NCBI RefSeq assembly: GCF_934632265.1
Contig: NZ_CAKTYH010000022.1
Span: 1 to 21,814 of the forward strand
DNA: 21,814 bases
Direction of reading: 5' to 3'
Origin: an uncultured Senegalimassilia sp.
GTDB lineage: Bacteria; Actinomycetota; Coriobacteriia; Coriobacteriales; Eggerthellaceae
The notes under the pieces are model-generated. The model did no database searches. It had not been told where the DNA came from and saw nothing but the letters and a program-made list of their open reading frames with translations. The position numbers and the translations under genes are program-made. Positions 7,405-13,319 of the stretch are shown piece after piece. Each line of letters opens with the position of its first letter. Positions within the stretch are counted from its first letter, which is position 1.

Positions 7405-8043
7405 ATGGCGAAATCGAAAGCCGAGACCATCGTCTATCCCGTGCACAACGGGCTCTACGTCAACCTGACGAACCGCTGCAGCTGCGCCTGCACCTTCTGC
7501 ATCCGCCAAACCGCCGACGGCGTGGGCCAGGACGGCGAAGGCGGCGAGAACAACCTGTGGCTCGACCACGAACCCTCCTTCGAAGAGGTCATGGCCGCGT
7601 TCGACGAACAGGACATGAGCCGCTACGAAGAGGTGGTATTCTGCGGCTACGGCGAGCCCACCTGCGCCTTCGACATGCTCAAGCGCGTGGCCGCCGAGGT
7701 AAAGCGCCGCTACAACCTGCCCGTGCGCGTGAACACCAACGGCCAGGGCAGCCTGATCTGCGGCCGCGACATCGCGCCGGAGTTCGAGGGCATCGTGGAC
7801 ACGGTCTCCATCAGCCTGAACACACCCAACGCCGACGAGTACGCCGCCATCGTGCGCAGCCGCTTCGGCGACGCGGCGTTCCCGGGCATGCTCGACTTCG
7901 CGCGCGAGGTGCGCAAATACGTGCCCAACGTTGTGATGACCACGGTCGAAACCACCATCAGCCACGAGGACGAGGCCGCCTGCCAGCGCATCTGCGACGA
8001 GCTGGGCGTGCGCTACCGCATCCGCGCCTGGGTGAACTCGTAG
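7405..8043 (+). CDS. Radical SAM protein, TatD-associated family
   Basis: This is a small 212-aa radical SAM enzyme. The [4Fe-4S]/SAM motif CxxxCxxC is Cys25, Cys29 and Cys32 (CSCACTFCIRQ). The SAM amino-group loop is GYGEPT (81-86), and VRVNTNGQG (107-115) and VSISLNTPN (134-142) are the expected core strands. Size and wording match the family known as TatD-associated radical SAM proteins, named for frequent linkage to TatD nuclease genes; no tatD gene is visible in this window. The reaction is not known. The barrel is minimal and there is no C-terminal auxiliary cluster. The start ATG at 7405 has only a weak purine-rich stretch (GAAAGAAG) upstream. It converges on the VWA gene across a strong hairpin. 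Confidence 0.85.
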   Translation: MAKSKAETIVYPVHNGLYVNLTNRCSCACTFCIRQTADGVGQDGEGGENNLWLDHEPSFEEVMAAFDEQDMSRYEEVVFCGYGEPTCAFDMLKRVAAEVKRRYNLPVRVNTNGQGSLICGRDIAPEFEGIVDTVSISLNTPNADEYAAIVRSRFGDAAFPGMLDFAREVRKYVPNVVMTTVETTISHEDEAACQRICDELGVRYRIRAWVNS

Positions 8044-8092
8044 GACCCGGCACGCTCCAAGCAACGGTTCAGACAACAACCCGAACAGCAAG

Positions 8093-8120
8093 AAGGCCCG
8101 CGGCGCAAACCGCGGGCCTT
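8093..8120. terminator. Bidirectional hairpin terminator
   Basis: A perfect 11-bp stem, AAGGCCCGCGG (8093-8103) with CCGCGGGCCTT (8110-8120), has a 6-nt loop. It lies between the convergent radical SAM and VWA genes. Confidence 0.85.
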
Positions 8121-8147
8121 GCTCGTCTCGGGCGATTTCGCGCCAGC

Positions 8148-9671
8148 CTACTTCGCCGTCTCCAGATACGGGGAGTTGCGGCTTTGCTCGATCTCGTACA
8201 TGGTCTGCACGTTCTTCAGCTCGTAGTCGTTGAGCTGCGAGGAGGAGATGGCGTCGAACTCCTCGGGCGTGTACGTTTGCGTGTACCAGCGCTTCGTGGC
8301 GAAGTAATCGGTCAAGTCCTGGTTCTTGAAGCCGCGGCCGTGGCGGGCAAATATCTCGTTGCGCGCAAGATAGAGCTCCCACAGCGACATCTTCTCCAGC
8401 TCGGAGCGCGAGTAGTACTTCGAAGCGCTGCTGGGCAGCACGTAATCCTGCGAGCTCACGCTGGTGTCATAGGAGGAGATGCTGGTCACGGGCACATACG
8501 TATGCGAGATCTGCCCCGCGAACGGACCCGAGTCCGAGCAGCTCAGCAGGACGGTGCGCGTGGCGGAGGTGCTGCCGGGGCACGTGGAGGTGAACACCAC
8601 GCGGCACATGGAGCGCTGATCGTCGTAGATGGACTGGTAGATCTGGCGAAGCGCCTGCGCCAGGTCGTCCGACGCCGCATCGTAGTACGTGCCGTTGCAG
8701 CTCGACGCCAGCGACTGCAGCGAGCTGCGGTTCACATCGCCGCCCACGCCCACGATGTAGACGGGGATGCCCGTTTGCTGGGACAGCGTGATGACGTCGT
8801 TCAAGCTGTAGTGGCTGCTGTTCTCCTCGCCATCGGTGAACGCGATGACCACGCGCGACCCCGATTTCAGGTTCGTGCGTTGCAGCGCCCAGTACAGCGC
8901 ATCATAGAGCGCCGTCTCGCCGGTGGGCGAAACCGCATCGATGGCGCTGTTGAGCAGCGCCGCGCTCGAGGTGAACGGCTGACGGTTGTACACGTAATCG
9001 TTGAACGAGGTGATTTCGGCCGCGTTGCCCTGGGTTTTCACCATCTCATCGACGAACGAGCTTGCCGCCTTCTTGGCGCTGTCCATCTTGCTGCGCGCCC
9101 TCATGGAGCCACTCTGGTCGACCACCAGGTTGATGTTCATGGCATCGCCCACGGCAAGCGGGACCACCTGCTCGACCGTTGCCGGATACTGCGAACCGGA
9201 AGAATCGGTTTCCGTGACGGTGAACTGCGACGCATCAAGGCCGCTCGGCGTGGAACCCGCCTGATCGGCGATCTTCGTATACAGGGTGACCTGCGGATAT
9301 GCGGAATTGTCCACCTGCGACACGAACAGCGTCAGCGGGCTTTTCGGCTCCGAGGACGTGGCTGCGGGCTGGCTTGATGCCGCAGGCTGCTGCACCGTCG
9401 TCGTCGGCGTCTGAACGTCGTTCGAGTCGGCATTCGAGGAGTCGTCGCCACTAGGCCACAGGAAATACAACGCCGCAGCTATGGCGACGATGGCCACGAC
9501 CACCCAAATGGTCGGGATATCGCCGATGGATTTCTTCGAAGAAGCGTTACCGGTCGCAGCAGCGCCCGAAGCGGACGCGTTGGCGCCGGACGCCGAGCTT
9601 AAAGCCTTGCCGCACGATGAGCAGAACGCGTCACCGTCTTTGACCGAGGCTCCGCAATGGGGGCAGAACAT
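8148..9671 (-). CDS. Zinc-ribbon, membrane-anchored VWA and YARHG domain protein
   Basis: This 507-aa protein has four parts. A zinc ribbon with two CxxC pairs lies at 3-20 (CPHCG, CSSCG). A Ser/Ala linker is followed by a single membrane helix (about 53-73, IWVVVAIVAIAAALYFLW) and a Ser/Thr/Gln-rich spacer. A von Willebrand A domain (about 177-355) has a complete MIDAS: DQSGSM (185-190), Thr near 250-254 (TGETALYDAL) and FTDGE (278-282). A C-terminal YARHG domain (about 419-495) contains LARNEIFARHG. The likely topology is cytoplasmic zinc ribbon with VWA and YARHG outside, suggesting metal-dependent binding of a protein or wall ligand. The ATG at 9671 is preceded by AAGGGA at suitable spacing. 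It lies 51 bp after the amidase lipoprotein gene with no terminator between, so co-transcription is likely. The specific function is unknown. Confidence 0.9.
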   Translation of the reverse strand: MFCPHCGASVKDGDAFCSSCGKALSSASGANASASGAAATGNASSKKSIGDIPTIWVVVAIVAIAAALYFLWPSGDDSSNADSNDVQTPTTTVQQPAASSQPAATSSEPKSPLTLFVSQVDNSAYPQVTLYTKIADQAGSTPSGLDASQFTVTETDSSGSQYPATVEQVVPLAVGDAMNINLVVDQSGSMRARSKMDSAKKAASSFVDEMVKTQGNAAEITSFNDYVYNRQPFTSSAALLNSAIDAVSPTGETALYDALYWALQRTNLKSGSRVVIAFTDGEENSSHYSLNDVITLSQQTGIPVYIVGVGGDVNRSSLQSLASSCNGTYYDAASDDLAQALRQIYQSIYDDQRSMCRVVFTSTCPGSTSATRTVLLSCSDSGPFAGQISHTYVPVTSISSYDTSVSSQDYVLPSSASKYYSRSELEKMSLWELYLARNEIFARHGRGFKNQDLTDYFATKRWYTQTYTPEEFDAISSSQLNDYELKNVQTMYEIEQSRNSPYLETAK

Positions 9672-9722
9672 GTCAGATCCCTTCCCTTTCAGTTAAGCGC
9701 CGCTTGACGTTGTCGCCGAAAG

Positions 9723-10544
9723 CTAGCGCGCCGTACCGTCGTGCGTGCGTGCTTCCTGATAGTTCCTCAAATAGCCGGCGAATTCCTCGGACGTATCCGA
9801 ATTCCCCGTTCGCCAGGCTTTATGGTCGATGATAGCGCTTTCGAACCCGTAATAGGCGTCGATGTAGGCAATCAGGTCATCAAGAGCCTCAAGCTGGGCC
9901 TGCGGATAATCGCCGGAACCGCCCACATGCACCATCTCGATGCCCACCGAATACGAGTTCATGCCGTAATCGGCCATAGCCGAGCCGATGGGAACGGTGC
10001 CCAGCTTGTCGTCGCGCGATTCGTCCTCCACGCCGAACTGCGCGTTATGCCCCGTGTCGCCGAATCCCGCGTGGTGGACGATGGCGTCGAGCGGCGCGCA
10101 TTGCGCCACCGTTCCGTCCTTGTTCACGATGAAGTGAGCAGCAACCAGATTGCCGTTGCCCGCCCAGTAGCTCACCACCGATGCGGCGTCGTTGTCGCCT
10201 TCGGTGTCATGGAGCACGATGTACTTCTGGCATTCCGCCGGCTTTTGCCCATGCACGAACTGCTCCTGCGACAAATCGACGATGGAAAGCTTCGCGCGCA
10301 GCTCTTCGGCGCTTTGCGTTTGCTTCTGCTGCGCAGCTTCCCCCTCGGAAGGCTGGGACGCCTCCTGCTCCTCGGCCGAACCGTCGCGCGGCACGTCGGC
10401 CGCATTCTCGAACCGCTCCTGCTCCTGCACGGCGGGCGCCTGACCCGCTTCCTGCCCCGAAGCGCAGCCGCACGCAGCAGCCGCCAGCGCGCACGCAAGT
10501 ACCGCAACGCACATCTTGCACGCGATGACGTTTCCCCTCGTCAT
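9723..10544 (-). CDS. N-acetylmuramoyl-L-alanine amidase, amidase_2 lipoprotein
   Basis: This 273-aa secreted protein is predicted to cleave the amide bond between muramic acid and the stem peptide of peptidoglycan. Residues 1-25 look like a lipoprotein signal (CVAVLACALAAAAC, candidate lipidated Cys25), although the lipobox has Ala rather than Leu at -3. A low-complexity Glu/Gln/Ala region (about 30-82) would span the wall. The amidase_2 fold follows: IVLHDTEGD (His112, Zn ligand), HFIVNKDGTV, VHHAGFG (His157/158), YSVGIEMVHVG and DHKAWRTGNSD (His241, Zn ligand region). The ATG at 10544 has a strong GGGAGG site. It sits upstream of and probably in an operon with the VWA/YARHG gene, so the pair may act together at the envelope; this pairing is inference. 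A role in wall turnover is more likely than phage lysis, as no phage genes are nearby. Confidence 0.87.
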   Translation of the reverse strand: MTRGNVIACKMCVAVLACALAAAACGCASGQEAGQAPAVQEQERFENAADVPRDGSAEEQEASQPSEGEAAQQKQTQSAEELRAKLSIVDLSQEQFVHGQKPAECQKYIVLHDTEGDNDAASVVSYWAGNGNLVAAHFIVNKDGTVAQCAPLDAIVHHAGFGDTGHNAQFGVEDESRDDKLGTVPIGSAMADYGMNSYSVGIEMVHVGGSGDYPQAQLEALDDLIAYIDAYYGFESAIIDHKAWRTGNSDTSEEFAGYLRNYQEARTHDGTAR

Positions 10545-10947
10545 AGCTTCCCTCCCTGCCTTGGCGCGAGCGGCGTCCGCTTCCCCTGTACGATCCGAAC
10601 CCGCGCAATGCGATCAAATTCACCTACAGCAACCTCGCACACCGCAGTCGATCCCCACGCGACCCGCTTCCCCACCGAAACGCAGCTGCAGCGCTCAGAC
10701 CCGATTGCAAGGTTGCCAAGCTGTAACTTTTCATTTTGGTTCAAGATACGCTCGCCACGATGCCCCGACAAGGCCCCTATCTGGCTAAATGCGCGCATAG
10801 GCGGCAAACGTCGCAAACGCAACCCGGCCCCGCCGCCAGGTGCGAGGCCACAGCGTGACCACAGGGCTGCGGTACAATATATCCAGCAACGCGGCACGCC
10901 GCGCACGCGCGGCGCCGCATCCGCCCCAAGCGCAAAGGAGCTCACCT
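10545..10947. other. Intergenic region between divergent amidase and YbjQ-type genes
   Basis: About 400 bp without a credible gene. It contains an unusually AT-rich patch near 10710-10750, probably promoter DNA, although I could not fix a clear -35/-10 pair. TACAAT at 10873-10878 is the best -10 candidate for the plus-strand YbjQ-type gene. Upstream of the amidase start no convincing promoter hexamers stand out. Confidence 0.5.
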
Positions 10948-11259
10948 ATGATCGTCACCTCCGCAGACGTGGTACCCGGCCAAAACGTCCAGATCCTCGG
11001 ACTGGTACGCGGCAACATCGTCACCTCGCGCCATATCGGCCGCGACATGATGGCAGGCATGAAGGAGCTGGTGGGCGGCGAGATCAAGTCGTACACCGAG
11101 ATGACCGACCAGGCGCGCACCATAGCGGAGGGCCGCATGATCGCCGAAGCCGAGCGCCTCGGCGCCGATGCCGTGGTGGCCATGCGCTTCTCCAGCGGCT
11201 CCATCAACCCCGGCACCATCGAGATGCTGGCCTACGGCACCGCCGTGAAGTTCGTGTAG
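10948..11259 (+). CDS. YbjQ/UPF0145 family protein
   Basis: This small 103-aa cytosolic protein belongs to the YbjQ (UPF0145, 'heavy-metal-binding domain') family, whose members form pentamers. Hallmarks are IVTSADVVPGQNVQILGLVRGNIV near the N-terminus, GGEIKSYTEM, ARTIAEGRMIAEAERLGADAVVAMRF and the terminal YGTAVKF. The function is not established; the metal-binding label comes from family naming, and no cysteines are present here. The start at 10948 has an excellent Shine-Dalgarno, AAGGAG, seven bases upstream; an in-frame upstream start at 10840 is not supported. Five copies of a degenerate 36-bp tandem repeat begin five bases after the stop. Confidence 0.92.
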   Translation: MIVTSADVVPGQNVQILGLVRGNIVTSRHIGRDMMAGMKELVGGEIKSYTEMTDQARTIAEGRMIAEAERLGADAVVAMRFSSGSINPGTIEMLAYGTAVKFV

Positions 11260-11264
11260 CCGCA

Positions 11265-11442
11265 ACACCCCAGCGAGGCTCCGCACGCGCCGCACCGCCC
11301 ACACCCTAGCGAGGCTCTGCACGCAACGCGCCGCCCATAACCTGGCGAGAGCCCGCATGCGACGCCTCGCCCGCACCTTATCGGGGTTCGTTCGCAACGC
11401 ACCGCCCGCACCCTAACGGGAGTTCGCACGCGACGCCCCGCC
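11265..11442. repeat. Degenerate 36-bp tandem repeat, five copies
   Basis: Five head-to-tail units occupy 11265-11300, 11301-11336, 11337-11372, 11373-11407 and 11408-11442 (36, 36, 36, 35 and 35 bp). Each begins with ACACCC-, ATAACC- or GCACC-like sequence, continues as AGCGAGGCTC or TAACGGGAGTT, and ends in GCACGC, then ACGC, then CCGCCC. Units 1 and 2 are most alike. Stop-free minus-strand frames show a 12-residue period, but no start or ribosome site makes a protein convincing. Confidence 0.8.
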
Positions 11443-11458
11443 AACCCCGCTTCATCCT

Positions 11459-11487
11459 GCGCTGCCCGCCCAACCGGCGGGCAGCGC
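11459..11487. terminator. Strong GC hairpin upstream of the Nudix gene
   Basis: GCGCTGCCCGCC (11459-11470) and GGCGGGCAGCGC (11476-11487) form a perfect 12-bp stem with a 5-nt loop, CAACC. It could end transcription of the YbjQ-type gene after the tandem repeat. No T-tract follows, and it sits just 20 nt before the Nudix start, so a leader or mRNA-stability role is also possible. Confidence 0.55.
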
Positions 11488-11507
11488 GGCATCTGGAAGG
11501 AATCCCC

Positions 11508-12023
11508 ATGTCAACGCCCGAATTCATCACCAACCTGCGCGCTAAGATCGGCAACGACCCGCTGTGGCTCACCGGCATCACCGCCTACGTGGAGGACGCC
11601 CAGGGCCGCATCCTGCTGGGCAAGCGTGCCGATACCGGGCAGTGGGCGCTCATCTATGGCATCGTGGAACCCGCTGAAGAGCCGGCCGATACCTGCGTGC
11701 GGGAGGCCCTCGAGGAAACGGGCGTCGACATCGAGCCCGTATGCCTGGTCAGCGTGAAGTCGTCGCCATATATGGTCACCTACGCGAACGGCGATCAATG
11801 CCAGTACATGGACCTGCTGTTTCTCTGCCGGCCCCGCGAAGGCGGCAATGCGCAGCCCCACGTCGCCGACGACGAGAGCCTGGAAGTGGGCTGGTTTGCC
11901 CCCAACGCCCTTCCCCAACCGCTGGCGACATCCACGCAATCGCGCCTTGAGCTGGTGCAACGCTTCAAGCAAAACGCCGCTCAAGGCAACCCCGCCTGCC
12001 TGTTCGCCAGCAACCTCGCCTAG
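11508..12023 (+). CDS. Nudix hydrolase
   Basis: This 171-aa cytosolic hydrolase of nucleoside diphosphates linked to another moiety carries a complete Nudix box at residues 51-73: G-x5-E-x7-R-E-x2-E-E-x-G-V (GIVEPAEE followed by REALEETGV), the Mg2+-binding catalytic helix. Upstream strands (GITAYVEDAQGRILLGKRADTGQWALIYG) and the downstream MDLLFLC and DESLEVGWF segments complete the fold. The overall sequence resembles the MutT/ADP-ribose-pyrophosphatase-like group, but substrate cannot be assigned from the box alone. The start ATG at 11508 has GGAAGG seven bases upstream. It is followed by a 120-bp gap and the PAP2 gene on the same strand. Confidence 0.93.
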   Translation: MSTPEFITNLRAKIGNDPLWLTGITAYVEDAQGRILLGKRADTGQWALIYGIVEPAEEPADTCVREALEETGVDIEPVCLVSVKSSPYMVTYANGDQCQYMDLLFLCRPREGGNAQPHVADDESLEVGWFAPNALPQPLATSTQSRLELVQRFKQNAAQGNPACLFASNLA

Positions 12024-12092
12024 CCAAGCGTTTCTCTTTCTGCAGAATTCCTCGAAATCAAGCGGTCATCCCCATGCCGGATGCGCTGGGCT

Positions 12093-12118
12093 TTACCATC
12101 TCCTTACCTTCTCTTTAC
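12093..12118 (+). promoter_or_regulatory. Three TTAC direct repeats at 11-bp period
   Basis: TTAC occurs at 12093, 12104 and 12115, exactly 11 bp apart, with C after the first two. The part 12104-12118 (TTACCTTCTCTTTAC) matches 2843-2857 at 14 of 15 positions. This is the geometry of an OmpR/PhoB-type response-regulator site. Alternatively TTTACC (12092) and TACATT near 12116 could act as -35 and -10 with 18-bp spacing. It lies 25-50 bp before the PAP2 start. Confidence 0.5.
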
Positions 12119-12143
12119 ATTCGAAGGTCAGATGGGAGTTTTC

Positions 12144-12833
12144 ATGCACAACCGCACTACCGCGCACGCCTCCGCCATTGCCGCTGGCGTGTTCCTTGCG
12201 CTGTTCGCCGCGCTCACGGTTTCGCTCGTGTTCGTAGACCGCCAGCCCATTGCCGGCGACGGCAGCTTGGTTGGCCTTGCCACCTTCAACCTTGACGCGC
12301 GCGCCATCCTCGGGCAAAGCGACCTCATGGAAAAGCTGTCCAACGCGCTGCTCATCGTGCCCGCCGTCGGCGCACTCATGCTCGCCATAGTCGGCTGCAA
12401 GCAGCTGATCCGTTCCCGCAGCCGAGGCGGGGTCGACCGCGACCTTTGGCTGCTGCTGGGAACCTACGGCGCCATGCTGGTGCTATACGTGCTGTTCAAT
12501 TGCATCTCGCCCAACAACCGTCCCATCCTGGAGGACGACGTTTGCGAGCCGTCGTTCCCCTCGTCGCATACGCTGCTGGCCGTCACCATGTGCGGTACGG
12601 CTATGATCCAAGCCGTGCAACGCATCCGCGAAGGAGGCCTGCGCACTGCAGCCCTGACCATCTGCGCTGCAGGCATGGTGGGCATCGTCGCCGCGCGCGC
12701 CATGGCCGGCGTGCACTGGGCCACCGACATCCTCGGCGGCATCCTGCTCGGCGCCGCCCTGGTGGCCGCATACCACGCGGTAGCGTTCGCCGGCTGCAGC
12801 AAAGCCTCACGCGGAAAGCACGCAAGGCGCTAA
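12144..12833 (+). CDS. PAP2-superfamily membrane phosphatase
   Basis: This 229-aa integral membrane protein of the PAP2 (type 2 phosphatidic acid phosphatase) superfamily is likely to dephosphorylate a lipid phosphate or pyrophosphate at the membrane surface. Five to six helices are visible (about 8-31, 66-86, 100-119, 143-158, 167-185, 193-215). Active-site motifs are NNRP (124-127), PSSH (139-142, catalytic His142) and RAMAGVHWATD (185-195, His191 nucleophile, Asp195). The first motif lacks the usual Lys seven residues before the Arg (Asn119), and the Ser before Arg185 is Ala, so it is a divergent member. The start at 12144 has GGGAG five bases upstream; the ATG at 12132 is an alternative. 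Undecaprenyl-pyrophosphate phosphatase (BcrC-like) activity is possible but unproven. The TTAC box upstream suggests control by an envelope-responsive regulator. Confidence 0.88.
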   Translation: MHNRTTAHASAIAAGVFLALFAALTVSLVFVDRQPIAGDGSLVGLATFNLDARAILGQSDLMEKLSNALLIVPAVGALMLAIVGCKQLIRSRSRGGVDRDLWLLLGTYGAMLVLYVLFNCISPNNRPILEDDVCEPSFPSSHTLLAVTMCGTAMIQAVQRIREGGLRTAALTICAAGMVGIVAARAMAGVHWATDILGGILLGAALVAAYHAVAFAGCSKASRGKHARR

Positions 12834-12864
12834 CCGCAAACCTGAACAAACCCATGCACATAGC

Positions 12865-12904
12865 GAAGGGGCTTGGTTGCCGACGATGGCAACCAAGCCC
12901 CTTC
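12865..12904. terminator. Bidirectional hairpin terminator
   Basis: A perfect 17-bp stem (12865-12881 with 12888-12904, starting GAAGGGGCTTGGTTGCC) has a 6-nt loop, GACGAT. It separates the convergent PAP2 gene and the addB-addA-arsC-like operon. Confidence 0.88.
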
Positions 12905-12958
12905 TGCATACCGACGGTCGATGAATTCCCGGCATCAGCATGCACGGGCATCAAGAGC

Positions 12959-13300
12959 CTACTCCCAGCCCTTCCACACGTCGGGCTGATAGCCGACTGT
13001 GGCCTTCTTGCCGTTGCGGACCACCGGCTCGAACAGCACCTGCTGATTGTCGAGCACCTTCTCAAACTTCTGATCAGCCGCCAGATACTGCAGCAAAGCC
13101 ACGGTATCGGCGTCCTTGGCATCGGGGTTGATCAGCTTGTCAAGACCGCCGACGGCATTAGCCACCGACTGCAGCTCGCCTTTGCTCATGCCCTTTTCCT
13201 TCAGGTCGATGAACTGGAAGCTGATGCGGCGCTCCTTGAAGTAGCGCTGGGCCTTCTTCGTATCGAAGCTTTTCTTCGTGCCGAAAATCTGGATGTTCAC
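12959..13300 (-). CDS. ArsC/Spx-family protein lacking the catalytic cysteine
   Basis: This 113-aa protein has the thioredoxin-like arsenate reductase/Spx fold: IQIFGTKKSFDTKKAQRYF (3-21), then FKERRISFQFIDLKEKGMSKGEL, and a C-terminal PVVRNGKKATVGYQPDVW that matches the ArsC/Spx cis-Pro and end region. In ArsC the N-terminal loop carries the catalytic cysteine; here the corresponding position is Ser11, and the protein contains no cysteine at all. Redox arsenate reduction by the standard mechanism is therefore unlikely. It may be a regulatory or binding relative, like Spx-type proteins. The start is GTG at 13300 with AAGGGA about eight bases upstream. It lies 19 bp after addA on the same strand and before the hairpin at 12865-12904, so it is probably the last gene of the addB-addA operon. 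Confidence 0.85.
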   Translation of the reverse strand: MNIQIFGTKKSFDTKKAQRYFKERRISFQFIDLKEKGMSKGELQSVANAVGGLDKLINPDAKDADTVALLQYLAADQKFEKVLDNQQVLFEPVVRNGKKATVGYQPDVWKGWE

Positions 13301-13319
13301 GCAAACGTCCCTTCAAATC

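Noticed and set aside
7557..9377. A 606-codon plus-strand frame running from the radical SAM gene into the VWA gene
   Set aside because: It is out of frame with one gene and antisense to the other, crosses a strong terminator, and its Arg/His-rich translation resembles no protein family.
9723..10544. Amidase as a prophage endolysin
   Set aside because: It has a lipoprotein-type signal and wall-spanning linker, and no holin, tail or other phage gene is nearby. A cellular wall enzyme is more likely.
9741..11309. A 522-codon plus-strand frame across the amidase and the YbjQ-type gene
   Set aside because: It is antisense to the lipoprotein gene and out of frame with the well-supported YbjQ-type gene; its composition is typical of a GC shadow.
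11232..11492. Minus-strand frame with 12-residue repeats over the tandem repeat
   Set aside because: The periodicity follows trivially from a 36-bp repeat. No ribosome site or homology supports it, so only the DNA repeat is reported.
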